DNA of 64,000 nucleotides, taken from the NCBI GenBank assembly GCA_016720805.1, contig JADKJZ010000001.1, positions 372,001 through 436,000 of the forward strand. Reading direction: 5' to 3'. The translations under genes were made by a program, and so were the position numbers. Every line of letters begins with the position of its first letter. The first letter of the stretch is position 1. The notes beneath the pieces are model-generated. The model was not told where the DNA came from, did no database searches, and was given only the letters and a program-made list of their open reading frames with translations. Shown in pieces: positions 55,856 to 63,979 of this stretch. This DNA comes from Gemmatimonadota bacterium (GTDB lineage: Bacteria > Gemmatimonadota > Gemmatimonadetes > Gemmatimonadales > GWC2-71-9).

Positions 55856-58027
55856 ATGTCCCCGACCCCCGCGGCCGACCTCGCCGACCTCTCGCCGGGC
55901 TTCTTCGCCACCCTGGAGAAGCACGCCGACCGGCTCGACATTGCCCTGATCGACCGCGCCCTCCGCTACTCGGCCGCCGCCCACCGCGGCCAGAAACGGA
56001 TGAGCGGCGAGGACTTCGTCGAGCACTCGATCGCCGTCGCCTCGATCCTCGCCGGGCTGCTCGTCGACACCACCTCGATCTGCGCCGCACTGCTCCACGA
56101 CGTCGTCGAAGACTCCGACATCACCACCGACGACATCTCGCGCGAGTTCGGCCCCGAAGTCGCCGGCCTGGTCGATGGCCTCACCAAGATCTCCTCGCTC
56201 TCGTTCAGGTCATCGGTCGAGGAGCAGTCCGAGAACTACCGCAAGCTGCTGCTGTCGGTGGCGAAGGACGCGCGCGTCATCATCATCAAGCTCGCCGACC
56301 GCCTCCACAACATGCGGACACTCGAGCACCTGCAGCCGGCGCGGCGCGAGCGGATCGCCACCGAGACGCGCGAGATCTACGCGCCGCTGGCACACCGCTT
56401 CGGCATGGCCAACGTCAAGGCCGAACTCGAGGACCTCGCGTTCAAGTTCCTCGAGCCCGAGGAGTACCAGGCGCTCGCCGTGCAGGTCGCCGCCAAGCGG
56501 GCCCAGCGCGAGGAGATGATCGCCGGGCTCCGGACGCCACTCGAGCAGGAACTCCGCCGCGCCGGAATCCAGTGGTCCGACGTCTCCGGCCGGCCGAAGC
56601 ACCTCTGGTCGATCTACCAGAAGATGAAGAAGCGCGGCAAGCCGTTCGAGGAGATCTATGACCTCATGGCGATGCGCGTCACCGTCCAGACCGTCCCCGA
56701 GTGCTATCACGTCCTCGGCGTGATCCACCACCGCTGGACGCCGCTCCAGGAACGGATCAAGGACTACATCGCGAGTCCCAAGTCGAACGGCTACCAGTCG
56801 CTGCACACCACGATCTTCGGGCCCAACGGCCAGCTCTTCGAGATCCAGATCCGCACGCAGGAGATGCATCGCACGGCCGAGTACGGCATCGCGGCGCACT
56901 GGCTCTACAAGACGCTCAACAGCGGCGAGGAACTCGACCAGCAGCTCGGGTGGTTCCGGCAGCTGATGGAACTCCAGCAGGAGAGCGCGTCGGCCGAGGA
57001 CTTCCTCGAGTTCCTCAAGGTCGACCTCTACCACGACGAGATCTTCATCTTCACGCCGCAGGGCGACGTGAAGCAGCTGCCGAAGGGCGCCACCGCGATC
57101 GACTTCGCCTTCCACGTCCACACCGACGTCGGCTTCCGCACCCAGGGCGCCAAGGTGAATGGTCGGATCGCGCCGCTCCACCGCGAGCTCAAGAACGGCG
57201 ACACCGTCGAGATCCTCACCTCGCCGCAGGCCAAGCCGTCGCGCGACTGGCTCGCACACGTGCGCACCGGGCGCGCGCGCAGCAAGATCAAGCAGTGGAT
57301 CCGCCAGGAAGAGGAGTCGGTCTCGTCGCAGCTGGGCCGCGAGATCCTCACCCGAGAACTGAAGCGCCGCCGACTCGAGGCGCCGTCGGCCGAGGCGATG
57401 CACCAGGCAGGGATCACCCTCAACCTGATCGATGGCACCGCGCTCGAGGTCTCACTCGGTCGCGGTGACCTCGCCATCGGCCAGGTGATGCGCGCGCTCT
57501 TTCCGGACCTGGCGCCCGACGCCTTGCAGGAGAAGCCGGCGACGATCTTCGGCCGCGTCGTCGATCGCTTCCGCCTGGGCCGCGGCATCAAGATCCAGGG
57601 CGTCGACGGCCTGATGATCCGCTACGCCCAGTGCTGCCAGCCGGTCCCGGGCGACGAAGTGGTGGGGTACGTGACGCAGGGCCGCGGCATCTCGATCCAC
57701 CGCGCCGACTGCCCCAACCTCCTCACGCTGGGCGGCGAGGGACGCCGGGTCGAGATCGACTGGCAGGAGCAGAGCGGCGAGACCTTCGCGGTGCGGCTCG
57801 TGGTCACCGGTGAGGATCGTCGGGGCCTCTACGCCGACGTGATGCAGGCGATCTCGCAGACCGGCACCAACATCCGTGGCGCCGACCTCCACTCGAAGGA
57901 CGGCTCGGTCTTCGGCACGATCTTCGTCGAAGTCGACAACCTGCCGCACCTGGCGAAGGTGCTCAAGGCGATCCGGCGGGTGAAGGGAGTGAGTACGGTG
58001 GAGCGAAGGGAGGCGCAGGGGCCGTAG
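55856..58027 (+). CDS. relA: Bifunctional (p)ppGpp synthetase/hydrolase (RelA/SpoT family)
   Basis: Makes and breaks the alarmone (p)ppGpp of the stringent response. It is 723 residues, typical of Rel enzymes. The HD hydrolase part has LLHDVVEDSDIT near residue 80, with intact HD and ED. The synthetase part (about 255-345) has YDLMAMRVTVQTVPECYHVL and IASPKSNGYQSLHT. TGS lies near 395-455 (IFTPQGDVKQLPKGATAIDF) and ACT near 645-720. The presence of both catalytic centres supports a bifunctional Rel rather than a synthetase-only RelA. The ATG at 55856 is preferred to TTG at 55847. Confidence 0.94.
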   Translation: MSPTPAADLADLSPGFFATLEKHADRLDIALIDRALRYSAAAHRGQKRMSGEDFVEHSIAVASILAGLLVDTTSICAALLHDVVEDSDITTDDISREFGPEVAGLVDGLTKISSLSFRSSVEEQSENYRKLLLSVAKDARVIIIKLADRLHNMRTLEHLQPARRERIATETREIYAPLAHRFGMANVKAELEDLAFKFLEPEEYQALAVQVAAKRAQREEMIAGLRTPLEQELRRAGIQWSDVSGRPKHLWSIYQKMKKRGKPFEEIYDLMAMRVTVQTVPECYHVLGVIHHRWTPLQERIKDYIASPKSNGYQSLHTTIFGPNGQLFEIQIRTQEMHRTAEYGIAAHWLYKTLNSGEELDQQLGWFRQLMELQQESASAEDFLEFLKVDLYHDEIFIFTPQGDVKQLPKGATAIDFAFHVHTDVGFRTQGAKVNGRIAPLHRELKNGDTVEILTSPQAKPSRDWLAHVRTGRARSKIKQWIRQEEESVSSQLGREILTRELKRRRLEAPSAEAMHQAGITLNLIDGTALEVSLGRGDLAIGQVMRALFPDLAPDALQEKPATIFGRVVDRFRLGRGIKIQGVDGLMIRYAQCCQPVPGDEVVGYVTQGRGISIHRADCPNLLTLGGEGRRVEIDWQEQSGETFAVRLVVTGEDRRGLYADVMQAISQTGTNIRGADLHSKDGSVFGTIFVEVDNLPHLAKVLKAIRRVKGVSTVERREAQGP

Positions 58028-58029
58028 GG

Positions 58030-58161
58030 GTGAACGGTGAACAGTGAGAGGGCGGGCCGATGGCATCGTGAGGAGTGACACGCAGGGGCAGGTGTCACGG
58101 TCTGGTTGGCACCACCCAGGTCCCTCCTCGTTCAGGATGACCCCTCACCCCTCACCCCTCA
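58030..58161. repeat. Heptamer arms with AGGTCC-GGATGAC element between convergent genes
   Basis: The left arm is GTGAACG, GTGAACA, GTGAGAG (58030-58050). The element AGGTCC ... GGATGAC follows at 58118-58141, and then the right arm, CCCCTCA three times (58141-58161). The last CCCCTCA supplies the TGA stop (58161-58159, minus strand) of the phosphoesterase gene. The order left arm, element, right arm is the same as at 21691-21811. Confidence 0.85.
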
Positions 58162-59040
58162 CCGCAACACCATCCTCCGACTACTAATCCCCGCACTCCT
58201 CCCCACCACCCCATCCGAATTCGCCGGCGGCGCGTTCACGAAGCTGCCGTCGCGGCCGGTGATGCGCAGGATCCCGTCGGCGCCGAAGTCGAGGAAGGCG
58301 AAGAGCGGCGTGGTGTAGGGGTGCATTCCGCCCGACCAGAAGTAGCTCGCCGAGTTGATTGTCAGGCAGGGGATCCCGTCGACGCGCTCAAGGCGATCGA
58401 CGTGGAGGTGGCCGCTGAGGCAACAGGCGACTCGGCCACGCGGATTCACGCGCCCGGCGGCGCGGATCAGGTCGAAGATCTCGCGCTGCTCGTCGGGGAG
58501 CGCGTTGTCGGCGCCGCCGATGCCGAGCGGCTGGTGGCCGATGAGGACGACGGGTTCACGGGAGGTGCGCAGCTGTCGGTCGAGCCAGGCGAGCTGTTCG
58601 GGGTCGGCGCGATTGAGCTCGCTGCCGGCGTTGAAGTAGTTCCCGTTGGCGTAGGGGAGGACCTTGCCGTCCTTCCGGAAGTTGTTCAAGTCGAGCGCCA
58701 CGAAGCGCCAGCCGCCGATGACGCTGGCGTGATAGCGCGTTGCCATTCCCCACGCCGCCATCGCCGCCGCCTTGTCGACCTTGTCCATGTCGTGATTGCC
58801 GAGGACGGAGTGGCGCGGCAGCGCGATGCGGCGCCACTTCGCCAGCAACGCGTCGGAGCCAGCATCGGAGTAGCAGAAGTCGCCGAGCTGCCAGACCGCG
58901 TCGAGGTCCTGGTGTTGGGCGATCGCGTCGAGGAAGGCGTCGAAACGCTCGAGCGCATCGGGAGCGAGGCCGTGATGGAGGTCGGTGATCACCGCGAGGC
59001 GCGCGCCCGCACCAGGTGGTGCGCCGACCGGAAGCCGCAC
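58159..59040 (-). CDS. Calcineurin-like metallophosphoesterase, Tat signal out of frame
   Basis: A phosphoesterase with the metal motifs in order: ITDLHHG near residue 18 (D-x-H variant), GDFCYSDAG near 53, GNHD near 82, GHQPLG near 174 and GHLHVDRL near 211. The reaction is a phosphomono- or diesterase, with no closer assignment. The frame opens with a GTG at 59040, but upstream (59101-59060, another frame) MTLSRRDFLAAAGAR is a textbook twin-arginine signal. One base added near 59060 would join the two and make an exported enzyme ending at 59101. The stop lies in the heptamer array. Confidence 0.82.
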   Translation of the reverse strand: MRLPVGAPPGAGARLAVITDLHHGLAPDALERFDAFLDAIAQHQDLDAVWQLGDFCYSDAGSDALLAKWRRIALPRHSVLGNHDMDKVDKAAAMAAWGMATRYHASVIGGWRFVALDLNNFRKDGKVLPYANGNYFNAGSELNRADPEQLAWLDRQLRTSREPVVLIGHQPLGIGGADNALPDEQREIFDLIRAAGRVNPRGRVACCLSGHLHVDRLERVDGIPCLTINSASYFWSGGMHPYTTPLFAFLDFGADGILRITGRDGSFVNAPPANSDGVVGRSAGISSRRMVLR

Positions 59041-59133
59041 GGAAAGCAGCGGGACGGCGCGCGCCGGCGGCGGCGAGGAAGTCGCGGCGGGAGAGCGTCA
59101 TCGAGGCCTCGGGGAGGGAGCCTGCGCCCAGAA

Positions 59134-59139
59134 TATATT
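59134..59139 (+). promoter_or_regulatory. Candidate leaderless -10 element of the EVE gene
   Basis: TATATT is 6 bp ahead of the ATG at 59146 with no ribosome site between. It is in an AT-rich patch in GC-rich sequence. The same spacing is seen at smpB and uvrB. Confidence 0.5.
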
Positions 59140-59145
59140 CGGGGC

Positions 59146-59553
59146 ATGCCAACCCTCCTGCTCAAGTCCGAACCCTCCGTCTACTCCTTCGACGACCTCC
59201 TCCGCGACGGCCACGCCGTCTGGGACGGCGTCGCGAACGCGCAGGCCCTCATCGTCCTCGCCGGCGCCAAGGTCGGCGACGAGGTCCTGGTCTACCACTC
59301 CAACGAGGGGAAGGCGATCGTCGGGCTCGCCAAGGTCACCAAGAAGGCCTATCCCGACCCGAAGCTCGACGACCCGAAGCGGCTGGTGATCGAGATCGCC
59401 CCGGTGAAGGCCCTCAAGGCCCCGGTGACACTCGCCGACATCAAGGCGGTCCCCGGGCTGGCCGATCTGGCGCTGGTGAGGCAGAGCAGGCTGAGCTGCA
59501 TGTCCGTGAGTCGCGAACATCGGAGTCTTCTGAGAGGCCTTGGGGTCAAATAG
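59146..59553 (+). CDS. EVE domain protein
   Basis: A 135-residue cytoplasmic protein formed by one EVE domain, a PUA-like fold that recognises modified bases in DNA or RNA. The start MPTLLLKSEPSVYSFDDLLR, the WDGVANAQALIVL block and VLVYHSNEGKAIVGLAKVTK are characteristic. The frame ends at SVSREHRSLLRGLG, the usual end of the fold. The ATG at 59146 is directly behind a TATATT box. The stop TAG touches the first unit of a heptamer array. EVE proteins sometimes act in defence against modified DNA; none of the neighbours suggests that here. Confidence 0.86.
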   Translation: MPTLLLKSEPSVYSFDDLLRDGHAVWDGVANAQALIVLAGAKVGDEVLVYHSNEGKAIVGLAKVTKKAYPDPKLDDPKRLVIEIAPVKALKAPVTLADIKAVPGLADLALVRQSRLSCMSVSREHRSLLRGLGVK

Positions 59554-59671
59554 GATGATGGATGATGGATGATGGATGATCGATGATGGATTCTGAACTG
59601 GGGCACCGTCGCCCGAGGAGGTGCCCGGGCCCGGATCGATCATCGACCATCGATGATCGATCATCGATCAT
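59553..59671. repeat. Inverted heptamer arrays GGATGAT / CGATCAT
   Basis: GGATGAT four times and CGATGAT, GGATTCT (59553-59594) on the left; CGATCAT, CGACCAT, CGATGAT, CGATCAT, CGATCAT (59637-59671) on the right. Between them is a hairpin GGGCACC ... GGTGCCC. It starts at the EVE stop codon and ends 48 bp before uvrB. Confidence 0.88.
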
Positions 59672-59706
59672 CGGCCTCTCCACCGAACATTCCCCGAAGC
59701 CGATGT

Positions 59707-59712
59707 TATATT
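59707..59712 (+). promoter_or_regulatory. Candidate leaderless -10 element of uvrB
   Basis: TATATT lies 6 bp ahead of the uvrB ATG at 59719 with no ribosome site. The -35 region is not obvious (CGAACA at 59684-59689). Confidence 0.5.
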
Positions 59713-59718
59713 GGTCCC

Positions 59719-61773
59719 ATGCCCGATTTCGAGGTCCACGCCCCCTTCCAGCCCGCCGGTGACCAGCCGCGCGCCATCGCCGAGCTCACGGCGGGGCTCG
59801 TGCGGGGGGACAAATACCAGACCCTGCTGGGGGTGACCGGCAGCGGCAAGACGATGACGCTCGCCAACGTCATCGCCGCGTACCGCAAGCCGACGCTGAT
59901 CCTCTCGCACAACAAGACGCTCGCCGCGCAGCTCTACGGCGAGATGAAGCAGTTCCTCCCCGGCAACGCGGTGGAGTACTTCGTCTCGTACTACGACTAC
60001 TACCAGCCCGAAGCGTACGTCCCCTCGACCGACGTCTACATCGAGAAGGACGCCTCGATCAACCAGGACCTCGAGGCGCTGCGGCTCCGCGCCACCTCGT
60101 CGCTGATGGAGCGCGAGGACGTGGTGATCGTCTCGACCGTCTCGGCGATCTACGGCCTCGGCGACCCGGCGGCCTACCGCGCGCTGATGGTGAGCATCGC
60201 CGTCGGCGAGGAACGCGGCCGCGATGCGATCCTCACCGACCTCGTCGGCATCCAGTACCAGCGCAACGATGCGTCGTTCGAGCCCGGCACCTTCCGGGTG
60301 CGTGGCGACACCGTCGAGATCTTCCCGGCCTACGATGAGCAGGCCGTGCGCATCGAGCTCTGGGGTGACCAGGTCGAGAAGATCACCCGCTTCCACCCCG
60401 TCTCCGGGAATGCGATATCGCAGCTCGAGCGCTGCGCGATCTATCCGGCGAAGCACTTCGTGACCCAGCGCCCAACCGTCGAGAAGGCCGTCGGCCTGAT
60501 CCGCGCCGAGCTGCAGGGGCGGCTGCTGGAGCTGCGGTCGGCGGGGAAGCTGCTCGAGGCCCAGCGGCTCGAGTCGCGCACCACCTTCGACATCGAGATG
60601 CTGCTCGAGGTCGGGACCTGCGCCGGCATCGAGAACTACTCGCGATTCCTCTCCGGCCGCATGCCCGGCGAGCGCCCCGCCTGCCTCTTCGACTACTTCC
60701 CGCCCGAGTTCCTGGTGGTGGTCGACGAGTCGCACGTGTCACTGTCGCAGATCAACGGAATGTTCAACGGCGACCGCGCCCGCAAGACGACGCTCGTGGA
60801 ATACGGCTTCCGCTTGCCGTCGGCGCTCGACAACCGGCCGCTGATGTTCGACGAGTTTCTCGCGCTCTCGCCGCAGATCATCAACGTCTCCGCGACGCCG
60901 GGCGACCTCGAGCTCAAGATGAGCGGCGGCACCATCGTCGAGCAGATCATTCGGCCCACCGGGCTGATCGACCCAGAGATCGACATCCGCCCCGTGCGCG
61001 GCCAGGTCGACGACCTCCTCGGCGAGATCCGGAAGCGCGAGGCCGCGGGCGAACGCGTCCTCGTCACCACGCTCACCAAGCGGATGTCGGAGGACCTCGC
61101 CGACTACCTGCAACAGGCCGGCGTGCGCGTCCGCTACCTCCACTCCGACATCGACGCGATCGAGCGGGTCGAGATTCTCCGCGGTCTCCGCCTCGGCGAG
61201 TTCGACGTCCTGATCGGGATCAACCTGCTCCGCGAAGGACTCGACCTCCCCGAGGTCTCGCTGGTCGCGATTCTCGACGCCGACCAGGAGGGCTTCCTCC
61301 GCTCGGACCGCTCGCTGATCCAGACCTGCGGCCGCGCGGCACGGAACATCAACGGCCGCGCCATCCTCTACGCCGATCGGATCACCGGCTCGATGGAGCG
61401 GGCGCTCAACGAGATGAGCCGCCGGCGCGAGATCCAGCGCGCGCACAACATCGAGCACAACATCACGCCGATGGGGATCGTGAAGTCGCTCGACGAGGTG
61501 CGCCTCTCGACCCACGTCGCCGACCAGCGCAACGAACGCACCGATCGCGCCGACACCCGCGCGGCGCGGAAGGGGGCGCCGGCCGAGCCGCTCGACCTGC
61601 ACGATCCGGCGCAGCGCGCCGTGGCGATCGCCGCGCTCGAACAGCAGATGCGGCAGGCGGCCGCGAATCTCGAGTTTGAACTCGCGGCGATGCTGCGCGA
61701 CCAGCTCAACGACCTCCGCGCCGCCGATGCCCCCAACGTCAAGCGCGGCGGCTACCGCGGCGGCCGGCGATGA
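59719..61773 (+). CDS. uvrB: Excinuclease ABC subunit B
   Basis: Damage-verification helicase of nucleotide excision repair; it forms the UvrA2B complex and then guides UvrC. It is 684 residues. The Walker A motif GVTGSGKT is near residue 38, and the beta-hairpin YYDYYQPEAYVPSTDVYIEK region near 92-112. Helicase motifs include DESHVSL, VSATPGDLEL, TLTKRMSEDL and GRAARNINGRAILYAD. The C-terminal UVR motif is seen in AIAALEQQMRQAAANLEFEL. The ATG at 59719 is chosen because upstream residues come from the heptamer array. The stop overlaps tsaE. Confidence 0.96.
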   Translation: MPDFEVHAPFQPAGDQPRAIAELTAGLVRGDKYQTLLGVTGSGKTMTLANVIAAYRKPTLILSHNKTLAAQLYGEMKQFLPGNAVEYFVSYYDYYQPEAYVPSTDVYIEKDASINQDLEALRLRATSSLMEREDVVIVSTVSAIYGLGDPAAYRALMVSIAVGEERGRDAILTDLVGIQYQRNDASFEPGTFRVRGDTVEIFPAYDEQAVRIELWGDQVEKITRFHPVSGNAISQLERCAIYPAKHFVTQRPTVEKAVGLIRAELQGRLLELRSAGKLLEAQRLESRTTFDIEMLLEVGTCAGIENYSRFLSGRMPGERPACLFDYFPPEFLVVVDESHVSLSQINGMFNGDRARKTTLVEYGFRLPSALDNRPLMFDEFLALSPQIINVSATPGDLELKMSGGTIVEQIIRPTGLIDPEIDIRPVRGQVDDLLGEIRKREAAGERVLVTTLTKRMSEDLADYLQQAGVRVRYLHSDIDAIERVEILRGLRLGEFDVLIGINLLREGLDLPEVSLVAILDADQEGFLRSDRSLIQTCGRAARNINGRAILYADRITGSMERALNEMSRRREIQRAHNIEHNITPMGIVKSLDEVRLSTHVADQRNERTDRADTRAARKGAPAEPLDLHDPAQRAVAIAALEQQMRQAAANLEFELAAMLRDQLNDLRAADAPNVKRGGYRGGRR

Positions 61774-62177
61774 GCGCGCCCGTCCTCGACCTCGCCGCGC
61801 TGGAGGGCGCCGGGCGCGAGCTCGGCGCCACGCTGCCGACCGGGAGCGTGGTCTGGCTTCAGGGTGACCTCGGAGCGGGGAAGACCACGCTCACGCGTGC
61901 CATCCTGATCGGCCGCGGCGTCACCACGCCCGGTGCCTCGCCGACATACGCGCTGGTGCACCACCACGAGGGGCCGCGCGGCTCGGTGTATCATCTCGAC
62001 TGCTACCGATTGCGCCATCCCGATCAGGCGGCGGACCTCGACTGGGAAACGCTCGCCACCGCCGATCTGTTGCTGATCGAATGGCCCGAGCGGGCCGGTG
62101 CCTGGGCGCCGCCGCCGACCCATCGCATCCACCTCGGCCATGTGGACGAGCACACGCGCTCGATGGAGGTCACCTGA
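61770..62177 (+). CDS. tsaE: tRNA threonylcarbamoyladenosine biosynthesis protein TsaE
   Basis: ATPase that stimulates TsaBD in making the t6A base of ANN-decoding tRNAs. It is 135 residues. The Walker A motif GDLGAGKTTLTRAI is near residue 32 and SPTYALVHHHEG and VYHLDCYRL near 55-75 match the family. IEWPERA is the other conserved block. It overlaps uvrB by 4 bases and overlaps tsaB at its stop, in the conserved tsaE-tsaB-rimI order. Confidence 0.92.
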   Translation: MSAPVLDLAALEGAGRELGATLPTGSVVWLQGDLGAGKTTLTRAILIGRGVTTPGASPTYALVHHHEGPRGSVYHLDCYRLRHPDQAADLDWETLATADLLLIEWPERAGAWAPPPTHRIHLGHVDEHTRSMEVT

Positions 62178-62893
62178 TCACCCTCGCGTTGGATACTGCG
62201 ACGGACCGCTGCACCGTCGCCGCGACCGATGAGACCCGCGTGGTGGAGCGGCACATCGACGGCGCACGGCAGCATGCGCGGTCGGTGCTCGGACTCATCG
62301 ACGAACTGCTCGCCGAGCTTGATGCCGCGCCGCGCGACATCCGCCGGATGCTGACGGCCGACGGGCCGGGTTCGTTCACCGGATTGCGCGTCGCGGCGTC
62401 CGTGGCGAAAGGAATTGCCTGGGCAGGGCAAGTCGAGTGGCACGTTGCGCCCTCGCTGCTGGTCCGCGCGGCGGCACATGCCCCCGTGAACGGCGGCGTG
62501 GTGCTCGCCCTGAGCGATGCACTGCGTGGCGATCTCTACGCGGGTTGCTGGCGCTTCTCGCCCGGCCGCGTCGATCGAGTGGGCGATCCGCCGCGCGCGA
62601 GGACACCGGCGTCGCTGGCCGAGTTCGGCACGGTGGACGTCGTGGTGGGCAGTGTGCCGGAACCGTTGCGGGCCGCCGTCGAAGCGGCCACGGGGCGCAC
62701 GCTGATCTGGGGCGAGGCGGCGTTGCCGTCGGCGCGTGTACTGCTCGCCCTTGATGGCCTCGCGGGCGGAACGCTGCCGGTGACCGATGTGGCGGGATGG
62801 GAGCCGGAGTATGGCCGCCCCGCCGAGGCGCAGGCGGTCTGGGAGAAGAAGCATGGACGGCCCCTGCCGTCTCCGCCCAGCATCGCTCGCTGA
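62174..62893 (+). CDS. tsaB: TsaB, t6A modification partner of TsaD
   Basis: Partner and scaffold of TsaD. The protein is 239 residues if counted from the CTG at 62174. The ASKHA-type start ITLALDTATDRCTVAAT and TADGPGSFTGLRVAASVAKG are classic. The stop of tsaE overlaps this CTG as CTGA, in the place where ATGA is expected. No ATG, GTG or TTG gives the full N-terminus: the nearest in-frame TTG at 62189 removes ITLA. So CTG initiation is the most likely reading, unless the assembly has a wrong base. The gene overlaps rimI by 41 bp. Confidence 0.85.
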   Translation: MITLALDTATDRCTVAATDETRVVERHIDGARQHARSVLGLIDELLAELDAAPRDIRRMLTADGPGSFTGLRVAASVAKGIAWAGQVEWHVAPSLLVRAAAHAPVNGGVVLALSDALRGDLYAGCWRFSPGRVDRVGDPPRARTPASLAEFGTVDVVVGSVPEPLRAAVEAATGRTLIWGEAALPSARVLLALDGLAGGTLPVTDVAGWEPEYGRPAEAQAVWEKKHGRPLPSPPSIAR

Positions 62894-63335
62894 CGTCGCC
62901 GCGATCGCCCGGCTCGAGCTCCGCGCCTTCTCCGATGCGTGGACCGAGGCGCAACTGGTCGAGTCGTTGTCAGCCTCCGGTGCGCTCGGCCTCGTGGCGC
63001 AGGAAGACGATGACATCATCGTGGGCCACTTGATCGGCCGCACCGTCGTGGACGAGGGAGAGATCCTCACGCTGGCCGTGGCGCCTGAACGCCGGCGGCG
63101 CGGCATTGCGGCCGGACTGCTGGTCGAGGCGATGACGATCATGGCAGGGCGGGGAGTCGGCCGTGTCTGGCTGGAGGTGCGTGCCTCCAACGAGCCCGCT
63201 CAGGCGCTGTACCGGGAGCATGGCTTTACCCCGGCGGGGCGTCGGCGAGGCTATTATCGTGAGCCGGTGGAGGACGCCCTCGTGCTGCGGCGCGACCTTC
63301 CCCTTTCTGCATCACCCGGTCCCCCACTGCCGTGA
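62853..63335 (+). CDS. rimI: Ribosomal protein alanine N-acetyltransferase RimI
   Basis: Acetylates the N-terminal alanine of ribosomal protein S18, with acetyl-CoA. It is a 160-residue GNAT protein. The pyrophosphate-binding motif QRRGIA type appears here as APERRRRGIAAGLLVEAMT. The block LEVRASNEPAQALYREHGFT is the RimI signature, and RRRGYYREPVEDALVLRRDL closes the fold. The ATG at 62853 lies within tsaB, so it overlaps by 41 bp. The usual link of rimI to tsaB is preserved. Confidence 0.9.
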   Translation: MDGPCRLRPASLADVAAIARLELRAFSDAWTEAQLVESLSASGALGLVAQEDDDIIVGHLIGRTVVDEGEILTLAVAPERRRRGIAAGLLVEAMTIMAGRGVGRVWLEVRASNEPAQALYREHGFTPAGRRRGYYREPVEDALVLRRDLPLSASPGPPLP

Positions 63336-63420
63336 CCGGTACCTTCGACCGGGGATTGGTCGCCTATCCTGCGACCGTTCACCGGAGTGCAATCCTTTCC
63401 GTCCGACGCTGGAGCGACGC

Positions 63421-63933
63421 ATGAGCAAGAGTCTCAACAAGGTGATCCTGATCGGCAACCTCGGCGCTGAGCCCGAGCTCCGATCCACGACGGGCGGTGG
63501 TCGCGTCGCGACCCTCTCCCTCGCCACGGGCCGGCAGTGGAAGGACGCCAGCGGCCAGAAGCAGGAAAAGACCGCCTGGCACCGGCTGATCGCCTGGAAC
63601 AACAAGAACGGCCAGCAGCTCGCCGATATCTGCGAGCGCTATTGCAAGAAGGGCGACAAGCTCTACATCGAGGGCGAGATCGACTACCGCTCCTGGGACG
63701 ACAAGGACGGCACCAAGCGTTACACCACCGAGATCACCGTCCGCGAGCTGATCATGCTCTCCGGGAAGGGTGAGGGCGAGGGTGGCGGTGGGGGCGGCGG
63801 GGGCTGGAGCGGTCGGGCCGCGGGCTCCGGCAGCTCGGCGCCGGCGAAGGGCGGAGGGGCCGCCAAGAAGGACGATTCCTTCGATGAGGTCCCCGAGGCG
63901 CTGGACGCCGAGGATGACGATCTGCCGTTCTAG
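63421..63933 (+). CDS. ssb: Single-stranded DNA-binding protein
   Basis: Coats single-stranded DNA in replication, recombination and repair. It is 170 residues. The OB fold starts MSKSLNKVILIGNLGAEPEL, and AWHRLIAWNN with the block KGDKLYIEGEI are conserved. A glycine-rich linker (about 120-155) follows, and the acidic tip DDDLPF binds partner proteins. The ATG at 63421 has GGAG 6 bases upstream. Confidence 0.96.
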   Translation: MSKSLNKVILIGNLGAEPELRSTTGGGRVATLSLATGRQWKDASGQKQEKTAWHRLIAWNNKNGQQLADICERYCKKGDKLYIEGEIDYRSWDDKDGTKRYTTEITVRELIMLSGKGEGEGGGGGGGGWSGRAAGSGSSAPAKGGGAAKKDDSFDEVPEALDAEDDDLPF

Positions 63934-63948
63934 GCGGGCACAATGCGA

Positions 63949-63979
63949 GGGGGGGCCGGGGGGAATCCCCGGTCCCCCC
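63949..63979 (+). terminator. GC-rich hairpin after ssb
   Basis: A G tract (63949-63955) with CC and a second G tract faces CCCC, GG and a C tract (to 63979). A strong but imperfect stem with a short loop could end ssb transcription. No T run follows. Confidence 0.5.
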
